Shown here one piece after another: positions 17,183 to 25,370 of a stretch of 64,000 nucleotides of DNA (the stretch's first letter is position 1; each line of letters starts with the position of its first letter). The translations under genes were made by a program, and so were the position numbers. The stretch is from Methylocapsa sp. S129 (GTDB taxonomy: Bacteria; Pseudomonadota; Alphaproteobacteria; Rhizobiales; Beijerinckiaceae), in assembly GCF_009765995.1 (NCBI RefSeq), contig NZ_LMUI01000023.1, forward strand, positions 66,640 to 130,639. The letters run 5' to 3'. The notes under the pieces were generated by a model, which saw only the letters and a list, made by a program, of their open reading frames with translations, did not search any database and was not told where the DNA came from.

Positions 17183-18556
17183 ATGACGACGGTCCGTGAG
17201 ACGAATGCGCTGCCGGGCGTCGCCGCCGGCCTTCTCGACGCCGAGACGTTGGCCGCGAATTTCGGCGACCTCCATCCACCCCTCGGCCGGCACGAAGCGT
17301 TGGTGGAAGCAGACCGCTGTTACTTCTGCTACGACGCGCCCTGCCAGCAGGCTTGTCCGACCTCCATCGACATTCCGCTGTTCATCCGCGAGATCGCCGC
17401 TGAAAATCCGCTCGGCGCGGCGCGCACCATTCTCGAAGAGAACATCATGGGCGGCATGTGCGCCCGGGTCTGTCCGACCGAAACGCTGTGCCAGGAAGCC
17501 TGCGTGCGTGAGGAGGCCGAAGGCAAGCCAGTGCGCATCGGGCTTTTACAGCGTTACGCCACCGATGCGATCATGCAAACGGGCAGGAATCCGTTCACCC
17601 GCGCCGCGCCGACCGGCAAGCGGGTCGCGATCGTCGGCGCCGGCCCTGCCGGCCTGTCCTGCGCCCATGCGCTGGCGGTGAGCGGACATGACGTCACAAT
17701 TTTCGAGGCGCGCGACAAATCGGCCGGCCTCAACGAATATGGCATCGCCGCCTATAAGACGCCCGGCGGTTTCGCACAAAAAGAAGTCGATTTCATCCTG
17801 TCGATCGGCGGCATTGAAGTGAAGCATGGCGTTGCGTTGGGTCGGGATATCGACCTCGCATCGCTACGGCGCGATTACGACGCGGTTTTTCTTGGCCTCG
17901 GCCTCGCCGCAGTCAACAAGCTCGGTCTGACCGGCGAAGCGGCGAGCGCCAATGTGCTCGACGCCGTGAACTATATCGCCGAGCTTCGCCAGGCGGAGGA
18001 CCTTGCCAGCCTCCCGGTCGGGCGGCGAATCGTCGTTATCGGCGGCGGCATGACGGCGGTCGACGTCGCCGTCCAGGCTAAATTGCTGGGCGCGGAACTC
18101 GTGACGATCGTTTACCGCCGTGGCCAGGAGCATATGAAGGCGAGCGGCTACGAACAAGACTTGGCCCAGACGCATGGCGTGCTGATCCGCACATGGGCAC
18201 GCCCCGTCGCGCTTGAGGACGCTCATGGCAAAGTGAGCGGCGTTGTTTTCGAGCGCACGCGCGATGAAAACGGCAAACTGGTCGGCGCCGGCGAAACCTT
18301 CCGCCTTGACGCCGATATCGTGTTCAGCGCGATCGGCCAGTTGTTGACGCCCTCTTCCTTCGGCGGCGAGAGCGCGCTCAAAGGCAAGGACGGACGCATT
18401 CTGGTCGATGAAGAGCGCCGCACCAGCGCGCCCGGCATATGGGCGGGCGGCGATTGCATCTATGGCGGGCAGGATCTGACTGTCGGCGCGGTGGAAGACG
18501 GCAAGCAGGCGGCGCGCTCGATCGACGCGGCTTTGCGCGCCGGCCTCAAGAGCTGA
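17183..18556 (+). CDS. preT: PreT, dihydropyrimidine dehydrogenase NAD(P)-binding subunit
   Basis: PreT passes electrons from NAD(P)H through FAD and iron-sulfur clusters to PreA, which reduces uracil or thymine. The 457-residue protein has an N-terminal glutamate-synthase-like Fe-S domain (CYFCYDAPCQQACPTSIDIP and GGMCARVCPTETLCQEACV). An FAD motif (VAIVGAGPAGLSCAHAL near residue 150), an NAD motif (IVVIGGGMTAVDVA near residue 285) and GIWAGGDCIYGGQDLTVGAVEDGKQAA at the end follow. It is 11 bases upstream of preA and is preceded by the RutR-type operator. Confidence 0.92.
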   Translation: MTTVRETNALPGVAAGLLDAETLAANFGDLHPPLGRHEALVEADRCYFCYDAPCQQACPTSIDIPLFIREIAAENPLGAARTILEENIMGGMCARVCPTETLCQEACVREEAEGKPVRIGLLQRYATDAIMQTGRNPFTRAAPTGKRVAIVGAGPAGLSCAHALAVSGHDVTIFEARDKSAGLNEYGIAAYKTPGGFAQKEVDFILSIGGIEVKHGVALGRDIDLASLRRDYDAVFLGLGLAAVNKLGLTGEAASANVLDAVNYIAELRQAEDLASLPVGRRIVVIGGGMTAVDVAVQAKLLGAELVTIVYRRGQEHMKASGYEQDLAQTHGVLIRTWARPVALEDAHGKVSGVVFERTRDENGKLVGAGETFRLDADIVFSAIGQLLTPSSFGGESALKGKDGRILVDEERRTSAPGIWAGGDCIYGGQDLTVGAVEDGKQAARSIDAALRAGLKS

Positions 18557-18567
18557 AGGAGCAAGCC

Positions 18568-19878
18568 ATGGCGGATCTCAGCACAAGTTTCCTTGGCATC
18601 AAATCTCCGAACCCATTCTGGCTCGCCTCGGCGCCGCCGACTGACCGCAAGACCAATGTCGAGCGCGCGTTTCGCGCCGGCTGGGGCGGCGTCGTCTGGA
18701 AGACGCTTGGCGAAGCGGGGCCTCCAGTGGTCAATGTTTCCGGCGCGCGCTATGGCGCCGTCTACGGCCCGGACCGGCGTCTCATGGCGCTCAACAATAT
18801 CGAGTTGATCACTGACCGCGATCTCGAGATCAATCTGCAAGAGATCAAGGAGGTCAAACGCAAATGGCCGGACCGCGCCTTGGTCACATCCTTGATGGTG
18901 CCTTGCGACGAGAGTTCCTGGCAAAAGATTCTGGCGCGCGTCGAAGAGACGGAATGCGACGGCGTCGAGCTTAATTTTGGTTGCCCCCATGGCATGTCCG
19001 AGCGCGGCATGGGCGCGGCGGTGGGCCAGGTGCCCGAATATATCGAAATGGTCGCGCGCTGGTGCAAGGCCCACACGCGCATGCCCGTCATCGTCAAGCT
19101 GACGCCCAACATTACCGACATCCGCGCGCCGGCAAGAGCGGCGAAAGCTGGCGGCGCGGACGCGGTCTCGTTGATCAACACCATCAATTCACTGATGGGC
19201 GTTGATATCGACGCCATGGCGCCGATGCATGCCATCGAAGGCAAGGGCACGCATGGCGGCATGTGCGGGCCGGCGGTTAAGCCGATCGCGCTGTCGATGG
19301 TTTCCGAAATCGCCCGCGACCCGGAAACGCGCGGCTTGCCGATATCGGCGATCGGCGGCGTCACCACTTGGCGCGACGCCGCTGAATTCATCGCGCTTGG
19401 CGCAGGCAACGTGCAGGTCTGCACCGCGGCGATGACCTATGGCTTCAAAATCGTCCAGGAGATGATTTCCGGCCTCGGCAATTACATGGTTTCGAAAGGC
19501 TATCGGACGATCGAAGACTTCCGCGGCCGAGCCGTGCCGAACGTCACGGACTGGCAATATCTCAACCTCAACTATGTCGCCAAGGCCGAGATCAATCAGG
19601 ACCTCTGCATCAAATGCGGGCGCTGCCACATCGTGTGCGAAGACACATCGCACCAGGCGATCTTTCCGATCGTCGACGGCAAACGCAAGTTCGTCGTCAA
19701 TGACGACGAATGCGTCGGCTGCAATCTGTGCGTTCTCGTCTGCCCGGTTGAGAGCTGCATCACGCTGGTGCATCGCACGCAAGGCGTCGATCCGCGCACG
19801 GGGCTCGATTACGACCGACCGGCCGCCAACTGGACGACGCATCCCAATAATCCCGGCGCCGTGCCGGTGGCGGGCTAG
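18568..19878 (+). CDS. preA: PreA, dihydropyrimidine dehydrogenase catalytic subunit
   Basis: PreA reduces uracil and thymine to their 5,6-dihydro forms, the first step of the reductive pathway. The 436-residue protein begins with an FMN barrel of the dihydroorotate dehydrogenase type (KSPNPFWLASAPPTDRK, GVELNFGCPHGMSERGMGA, PVIVKLTPNITDI, ISAIGGVTTWRDAAEFI). Two 4Fe-4S motifs close it (CIKCGRCHIVCEDTSHQ, CVGCNLCVLVCPVESC). The ATG follows GAAGGAGC. The next enzymes of the pathway lie 17 kb away at 36.3-39 kb, under what looks like the same regulator. Confidence 0.93.
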   Translation: MADLSTSFLGIKSPNPFWLASAPPTDRKTNVERAFRAGWGGVVWKTLGEAGPPVVNVSGARYGAVYGPDRRLMALNNIELITDRDLEINLQEIKEVKRKWPDRALVTSLMVPCDESSWQKILARVEETECDGVELNFGCPHGMSERGMGAAVGQVPEYIEMVARWCKAHTRMPVIVKLTPNITDIRAPARAAKAGGADAVSLINTINSLMGVDIDAMAPMHAIEGKGTHGGMCGPAVKPIALSMVSEIARDPETRGLPISAIGGVTTWRDAAEFIALGAGNVQVCTAAMTYGFKIVQEMISGLGNYMVSKGYRTIEDFRGRAVPNVTDWQYLNLNYVAKAEINQDLCIKCGRCHIVCEDTSHQAIFPIVDGKRKFVVNDDECVGCNLCVLVCPVESCITLVHRTQGVDPRTGLDYDRPAANWTTHPNNPGAVPVAG

Positions 19879-19990
19879 GGAGCGCGTCGCCAATCATCAG
19901 GGGGGACGGATCGAAAATGGCCGCCGACCGGGCGTTGATCTCGACGGCGGAAACGGTGATTAAATCCTGTGATTAGCGACGGAGAAAGTC

Positions 19991-20572
19991 GTGCGCCTTC
20001 CTTCACGAAGATCGCTCCACTTGATTCACATTCGCCCGACGCTCCAGGTCTGGATATGGTCGTCGCTTGCTTTGGCCTCGTTGCATTCGGGGATGGCCTT
20101 TGCCGACGATCCCAATCCGGTCCCCAAAGTCCCAAAGGGAGATCCCGCCATGAGCGCGGCTTTCGCTCACGCAGCGACCGGGCTCGATGATTTTTTCGCG
20201 AAATGGCGTCATCCTCCGAAGGGCGCGCAACGGTTTTCAGTCAAGATCGGCTTGATGGACGTTCCAGGCGCTCCAGGTTACGCCCTCGTGCGGCCAGATG
20301 CGTTTCCGGCCGGTCAGGTCGAATGGTTCTGGATGCACGATCTGCGCGCCGATGGCGCGGGCTTCTCGGCGCAAATCGGCAATGACGCCGAGGAACTGCA
20401 CAACGTATCCTTCGGCCAAACCATCCGTTTCACGCGACAGGATATTGGCGACTGGACGTATTTCCAGAACGGCAAGATCATCGGCAATGCGACGGCCTGC
20501 CCCGCGCTGGCGCATGCCTCGGCCGAAGAGCGGCGCCAGATGAAAGAACAATACGGCCTAAACTGCGACTAA
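19991..20572 (+). CDS. DUF2314 domain exported protein
   Basis: This 193-residue protein has a signal-like hydrophobic segment (LQVWIWSSLALASLHSGMAFA, about residues 17-38). A C-terminal DUF2314/YegJ-like domain carries VEWFWMHDLRADGAGFSAQIGN, VSFGQTIRFTRQDIGDW and YFQNGKIIGNATACP. The family has no known biochemical role. GTG 19991 is preferred because GGAGAA sits five bases before it. It converges with the indolepyruvate oxidoreductase gene. Confidence 0.78.
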   Translation: MRLPSRRSLHLIHIRPTLQVWIWSSLALASLHSGMAFADDPNPVPKVPKGDPAMSAAFAHAATGLDDFFAKWRHPPKGAQRFSVKIGLMDVPGAPGYALVRPDAFPAGQVEWFWMHDLRADGAGFSAQIGNDAEELHNVSFGQTIRFTRQDIGDWTYFQNGKIIGNATACPALAHASAEERRQMKEQYGLNCD

Positions 20573-20638
20573 GGCGTATCATAGGTCGGTTCCAGACGGC
20601 GGCAAGAGTAAGCCTGCCCCGCTTGGAGCATGCCACGG

Positions 20639-23600
20639 CTATTCTGCGGCCTGCCGCTGAACCGGCGGCGCGCGCCAAGCCTCCAGCAGGCGATCCCATT
20701 CCTCGCGCACGCCAGCAACGCTCCGCGCTTTCACATGCCCATAGCCGCGTATTCTCTCGGGCAGCGCGGCGAGAGAGAGCGCGATCGCGTGATTGCCCGG
20801 CGTCAAGCCGACGACCAGTTCGCGGCATAAAGCCTCGTAATCGGCAATCAACGCGCGCTCTTCGCGCCGATCCTCGCTATAGCCGAAGATATCGAACTTC
20901 GTTCCGCGCAAGAACCGTAGCGTCGCGAGCAGCTGAAACGCTTTCATCATCCACGGTCCGAAGCTCATCTTTTTCGCTTCGCCCGTTACCGAATCCTTGC
21001 GAGCGAGCAGCGGCGGCGCGAGATGAAATTCAAACCGCAAATCGCCTTCAAAGGCTTGCGCGACCTGCTTTTGGAACGAGCCGTCGGTATAGAGTCGCGC
21101 AACTTCGTATTCGTCCTTGTAGGCCATCAGCTTGAACAGATTGCGCGCCACAGCTTTTGCAAGGCCCGTCGCATTCGGCGCGCGTTTGGTCTCGGCGTCC
21201 GCAACCTGCGCAACAATCTGCTTGTAGCGCCCAGAATACGCGGCGTTCTGATAAGACATCAGGAACCCCGCGCGGCGCGCGACAATCGCCTCCAGGCTTT
21301 GTTCGTCCACAGGCGCCGTCTCCGCGCCGCTGCGAAGGTTAGCCCCAACCGTCGCCGGATCGGCGGCAGCCGCGCGGCCCCAATCGAACGCCGCGAGATT
21401 CATCGCCACCGCTTCGCCGTTAAGCTCGATGGCGCGACGGATCGCTTCGGCGGAAACCGGCACATAGCCGGCCTGATAGGCGTAGCCGAGCACGAACATA
21501 TTCGCGCCGATCGCGTTGCCGACAAGCGCATTGGCCGCCGCCGTCGCGTCGACGAATTTCGCGCCGCCCCCGCTTGCCGCGCTGATCGAGCGTTTGAGGC
21601 GTTCGCCGGGCAGCGAATAATCGGCATTGCGGGTGAAATCGCCGGGATACAGTTCGGCGCTGTTGACGATGAACCCGGTCTCGACGCCGCGCACAGCGGC
21701 GAGCACTTTCTTGGCGCCCGACACCACGAGATCACAGCCCAGAATGAGATCGGCGTCGCCGGCGGCCACGCGAATGGCGTGGATGTCTTCCGGCTTTCGG
21801 GCCAGTTTGACATGGCTGAACACAGCGCCGCCCTTTTGCGCAAGGCCCGCCATGTCGATCATGCCGCATCCTTTGCCCTCGAGGTGCGCCGCCATGCCGA
21901 TGATCGCGCCGATCGTGACGACGCCGGTGCCGCCGACGCCGGTGACGATGATCGAATAGGGCTTGTCGCCGATCTCGCGCCGGACCGGCTCTGGGCTCGG
22001 CGGCGCGGCTTTAGCTTTGCCGACGATTCTTTTCGGTTTTGCGCCATGGACTGTGACGAAGGACGGACAGAAGCCATCGGCGCAGGAGAAATCCTTGTTG
22101 CAGCTCGACTGGTCGATCGCACGCTTGCGGCCAAATTCGGTTTCCAGCGGCTGTATTGAGACGCAATTGGATTTGACGCCGCAATCGCCGCAGCCCTCGC
22201 AAACGAGTTCATTGATGATGACGCGCTTGTCGGGATCGGGATATTCGCCGCGCTTGCGGCGCCGACGCTTTTCGGCGGCGCAGGTCTGGTCATAGATCAG
22301 CACGGTGGCGCCGGAGACCTCGCTGAGTTCCTTCTCGACCGCGATAAGATCGTCGCGCGCACGCAATGTCACGCCGGCCGGCCAATCGGTCCCCGTCGGA
22401 TATTTGCTGATGTCATCGGCGACGACGACAACGCGTTTGGCGCCGTCGGCGGCGACCTGCCGGGCGATCTGCGGCACGTTGAGGCCGCCTTCGTGCCGCT
22501 GGCCGCCCGTCATCGCCACGGCGTCGTTGAACAGGATTTTGTAAGTGACGTTGACTTTCGAATCGATCGACCAGCGCAGCGCGAGCGCGCCCGAATGGTT
22601 GTAGGTGCCGTCGCCTAGATTCTGGAAGACGTGCCCGCGTTTGGAAAAATGCGATTCGCCAATCCAATTGGCGCCTTCGCCGCCCATTTGCGTGAAGCCA
22701 TCGGTGCCGCGGTCCATATATTGAGCCATGAAATGGCAGCCGATGCCGGCATAGGCGCGCGCGCCTTCGGGAATCACCGTCGAACGATTATGCGGGCAGC
22801 CCGAACAGAAATAGGGCGTGCGCGCCGCAACCTCCTTGATATCGGCAAGCGCCGCCTGCGAACGTCTGACATGAGCGACGCGCGCGGCTAGCTCATCGCT
22901 CGGATGAAACTTCAACAGGCGCTCGCCGATCGCAATGGCGATATCGTTGGGATCAAGCGCGCCTTTAACGGGGAACAACCAGTTTCCGGCCTCGTCTTTT
23001 TTGCCGATGCAAGTCGGTTGGTTCGGCTCGCCATAAAGTTCCTCGCGCACCTGCACTTCGATCAGCGAGCGCTTTTCTTCGACGACGATGATGAGCGAAA
23101 GACCGCGCGCAAATTCGCGCAACGCCACAGGTTCGATCGGCCAGGCGCAGCCGAGCTTGTAGAGGCGCAGCCCAAGCTCATTGCACTTGATTTCATCAAT
23201 GCCGAGATCGTCGAGCGCTTGTCTCGTATCGAGATAGGATTTGCCGAGCGTGATGATGCCGATCTTGGCGTCCGAGCCGCCCGACGCGATGATGCGATTG
23301 AGCTTGTTGGCGGCGATCCAGGCGACGACAGCGGCGCGCTTATGCTCCTGGAGGCGTGCTTCCTGTTCGAGAATGCCGTCGGGCGTGCGAATGTTCAGGC
23401 CGCCCGGCGGCATCGGGAAATCGGCGGGCGCAATCGGCGTGACGCGATCCAATGACGTGTCGACGACAGCCGTCGATTCGATCGTGTCCTTGATGCATTT
23501 CAGGCCGACCCAAACGCCGGCATAGCGGCTGAGCGCCCAGCCGAGCGCGCCGTAATCGAGCACCTCCTGCACGCCCGCCGGCGACAGGATCGGCATCATG

Positions 23601-24127
23601 ACATCGACGAAGGCGAATTCGGACTGATGCGCCGTCGTCGAGGATTCGGCGGTATGGTCGTCGCCCATCAAAGCGAGCACGCCGCCATGGGGCGAAGTCC
23701 CTGCGAGGTTAGCGTGGCGGAAGACGTCGCCACAACGGTCGACGCCCGGTCCCTTGCCGTACCAGAGCGAAAAAACGCCGTCGAAGCGCCCCTCGCCACG
23801 CATCTCCGCCTGTTGCGCGCCCCAGACGGCGGTGGCGGCGAGTTCCTCGTTGAGGCCCGGCTCGAAATGGATATCGTTCGCCTTAAAGAGCTTGGCGAGG
23901 CGGGTGAATTGCAGATCGAGGCCGCCGACCGGCGAACCGCGATAGCCGGAGATGAAGCCGGCCGTGTTGAGCTTCGCGCGGCGGTCGCGCTCTTTTTGCG
24001 CAAGAAGCAGGCGCGCGACCGCCTGCGCGCCGTTCAGCAACACCGGCGATTTCGTCAGATCGAAACGGTCGCCAAGCGAAATGTCGGATAGAGCGGCCGC
24101 CGGCGAATCAAAAGGAACGCGATCCAT
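20639..24127 (-). CDS. Indolepyruvate ferredoxin oxidoreductase, fused subunits
   Basis: This single 1162-residue chain joins the alpha (TPP) and gamma (2-oxoacid:ferredoxin) parts of the IorAB type and oxidatively decarboxylates aryl-pyruvates to acyl-CoA. The N-terminal TPP-related domain has GFISGYRGSPVGGLD and GDDHTAESSTTAHQSE. A second TPP region has YFCSGCPHNRSTVIP and GEGANWIGE. An Fe-S motif CEGCGDCGVKSNCVSIQP lies near residue 640, and the gamma domain begins at YSIIVTGVGGTGVVTIG. It lies 132 bases downstream of ilvH on the same strand, so it may share the ilv transcript. The fused form is usual in proteobacteria. Confidence 0.9.
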   Translation of the reverse strand: MDRVPFDSPAAALSDISLGDRFDLTKSPVLLNGAQAVARLLLAQKERDRRAKLNTAGFISGYRGSPVGGLDLQFTRLAKLFKANDIHFEPGLNEELAATAVWGAQQAEMRGEGRFDGVFSLWYGKGPGVDRCGDVFRHANLAGTSPHGGVLALMGDDHTAESSTTAHQSEFAFVDVMMPILSPAGVQEVLDYGALGWALSRYAGVWVGLKCIKDTIESTAVVDTSLDRVTPIAPADFPMPPGGLNIRTPDGILEQEARLQEHKRAAVVAWIAANKLNRIIASGGSDAKIGIITLGKSYLDTRQALDDLGIDEIKCNELGLRLYKLGCAWPIEPVALREFARGLSLIIVVEEKRSLIEVQVREELYGEPNQPTCIGKKDEAGNWLFPVKGALDPNDIAIAIGERLLKFHPSDELAARVAHVRRSQAALADIKEVAARTPYFCSGCPHNRSTVIPEGARAYAGIGCHFMAQYMDRGTDGFTQMGGEGANWIGESHFSKRGHVFQNLGDGTYNHSGALALRWSIDSKVNVTYKILFNDAVAMTGGQRHEGGLNVPQIARQVAADGAKRVVVVADDISKYPTGTDWPAGVTLRARDDLIAVEKELSEVSGATVLIYDQTCAAEKRRRRKRGEYPDPDKRVIINELVCEGCGDCGVKSNCVSIQPLETEFGRKRAIDQSSCNKDFSCADGFCPSFVTVHGAKPKRIVGKAKAAPPSPEPVRREIGDKPYSIIVTGVGGTGVVTIGAIIGMAAHLEGKGCGMIDMAGLAQKGGAVFSHVKLARKPEDIHAIRVAAGDADLILGCDLVVSGAKKVLAAVRGVETGFIVNSAELYPGDFTRNADYSLPGERLKRSISAASGGGAKFVDATAAANALVGNAIGANMFVLGYAYQAGYVPVSAEAIRRAIELNGEAVAMNLAAFDWGRAAAADPATVGANLRSGAETAPVDEQSLEAIVARRAGFLMSYQNAAYSGRYKQIVAQVADAETKRAPNATGLAKAVARNLFKLMAYKDEYEVARLYTDGSFQKQVAQAFEGDLRFEFHLAPPLLARKDSVTGEAKKMSFGPWMMKAFQLLATLRFLRGTKFDIFGYSEDRREERALIADYEALCRELVVGLTPGNHAIALSLAALPERIRGYGHVKARSVAGVREEWDRLLEAWRAPPVQRQAAE

Positions 24128-24259
24128 GACCTCTCCCGCCGCCCGAATCGGGCGGATGCGGATTGGTTCCGCTTCGGCCTGAATTTGTGCCGTCCGGCGG
24201 CCAAATGCAAGACGCGCGGTTTTCCAGCTTTACCTGGAGATCGCTAGCGACAGCCGCCC

Positions 24260-24811
24260 TCAGATCGGCTCGGGCCCGCGCGAAATGGCGGCTATGCCGG
24301 TGCGCGAAACTTCGACGAGGCCGACCGGACGCATAAGTTCGACAAAGTCATCGATCTTGCGCGGCGCGCCCGTCAGTTCAAAAATGAAACTTTCGATCGT
24401 CGCGTCAATGACTTTGGCGCGAAACGCCTCGGCTAGGCGTAGCGCCTCGACGCGGTTTTCGCCCTTGCCGCGCACCTTGACCATCGCCAGTTCGCGCTCG
24501 ATCGCCCGCACTGTCAAAGTTAAATCGGTCACCGAATGGACCGGCACCAAGCGTTCAAGCTGATGACGGACTTGCTCAACCACCTCGGGCGTGCCGGAGG
24601 TGGCGATCGTGATGCGCGACAGATGCGTCTCATGTGTGACTTCGGCGACCGTCAGGCTTTCAATGTTGAAGCCGCGTCCCGAAAACAGGCCGACAACCCG
24701 CGCCAGAACGCCAGGTTCATTATCGACCAGCACCGAAAGCGTGTGACTCTCGGCGTTCGATTTGCCGATCGCGGAGGAATAAGGAGAGGGCGGCGTAGCG
24801 GGAGCGTTCAT
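24260..24811 (-). CDS. ilvH: Acetolactate synthase small (regulatory) subunit
   Basis: IlvH binds valine and confers feedback control on the catalytic subunit. The 183-residue protein has an N-terminal ACT domain (TLSVLVDNEPGVLARVVGLFSGRGFNIESLTV, residues 22-55) and a C-terminal ACT-like domain ending GLVEVSRTGIAAISRG. Its ATG overlaps by four bases the stop of the DUF559 ORF that sits between it and ilvI. That separation from ilvI is unusual; the two genes normally adjoin. Confidence 0.94.
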   Translation of the reverse strand: MNAPATPPSPYSSAIGKSNAESHTLSVLVDNEPGVLARVVGLFSGRGFNIESLTVAEVTHETHLSRITIATSGTPEVVEQVRHQLERLVPVHSVTDLTLTVRAIERELAMVKVRGKGENRVEALRLAEAFRAKVIDATIESFIFELTGAPRKIDDFVELMRPVGLVEVSRTGIAAISRGPEPI

Positions 24812-25281
24812 GTTTCTGCTTCCTGTTGCATTAATCTCTTCTCCCCGCTCTGCGGGGAGAAGGTGGCGCGAAGCGCCGGATGAGGGGCAACGCCGACGTC
24901 TGGCGTTGGCGTCTTAAAACGTTCGAACGGTTCAAGTTTCCCTTCGAGCGCGGCGAAGATTGTCTCGCATACACTGTCGATTGCGCGAAGCGCGTCGGCG
25001 TTCCAGAAGCGCAAGACAGAATAGCCCTGCGATAGAAGAAAAGCGTCACGCTTTGCATCGTGTGCGCTGTCGGCATGCTGACTTCCGTCAAGCTCGACGA
25101 TGAGCTTCGACTCACGGCAGGCGAAGTCGGCAAAGTATGGGCCAACCGGCGCCTGCCTTACGAACTTCACGCCGTTCAGACGGCGATTGCGCAAGCGGAA
25201 CCAAAGCTTGCACTCGGCATCGGTCGAGACCGCGCGCAGCGTTTGCGCGCGAGCGGTTGTTGGCAAATCTCTGGTGCGCAT
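24808..25281 (-). CDS. DUF559 endonuclease-like protein inside a repeat-bounded module
   Basis: This Vsr/very-short-patch-like DUF559 protein has the restriction-type core VRQAPVGPYFADFACRESKLIVELDG and SQHADSAHDAKRDAFLLSQGYSVLRFWN near residues 40-95, carrying the Asp and Glu-x-Asp residues of a PD-(D/E)xK fold. ATG 25281 is chosen because the longer in-frame extension is translated from the palindromic repeat at 25302. The last 22 or so residues (PHPALRATFSPQSGEKR) are also encoded by repeat sequence, at 24836. The gene is wedged between ilvI and ilvH, which suggests a small mobile unit. Activity is unproven. Confidence 0.75.
   Translation of the reverse strand: MRTRDLPTTARAQTLRAVSTDAECKLWFRLRNRRLNGVKFVRQAPVGPYFADFACRESKLIVELDGSQHADSAHDAKRDAFLLSQGYSVLRFWNADALRAIDSVCETIFAALEGKLEPFERFKTPTPDVGVAPHPALRATFSPQSGEKRLMQQEAET
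24836..24894. repeat. Palindromic repeat family A, copy 1
   Basis: The unit has a perfect 11-bp hairpin (CTTCTCCCCGC / GCGGGGAGAAG) followed by GTGGCGCGAAGCGCCGGATG. It is nearly the reverse complement of the copy at 25302-25358, and the two flank the DUF559 gene. It resembles the RIME-like intergenic palindromes common in Rhizobiales. Confidence 0.8.
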
Positions 25282-25301
25282 CGGGTGCCTTCGAAGGTTG
25301 G

Positions 25302-25358
25302 CGCCGCCCCTCATCCGGCGCTGCGCGCCACCTTCTCCCCGCGCAGCGGGGAGAAGGA
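25302..25358. repeat. Palindromic repeat family A, copy 2 (inverted)
   Basis: This is the inverted partner of 24836-24894: CATCCGGCGCTGCGCGCCAC leads into the hairpin CTTCTCCCCGC GCA GCGGGGAGAAG. It begins 13 bases past the ilvI stop. Together the two copies bound a unit of about 520 bases inserted in the ilv operon. Confidence 0.8.
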
Positions 25359-25370
25359 TTGGAAAAGGCC

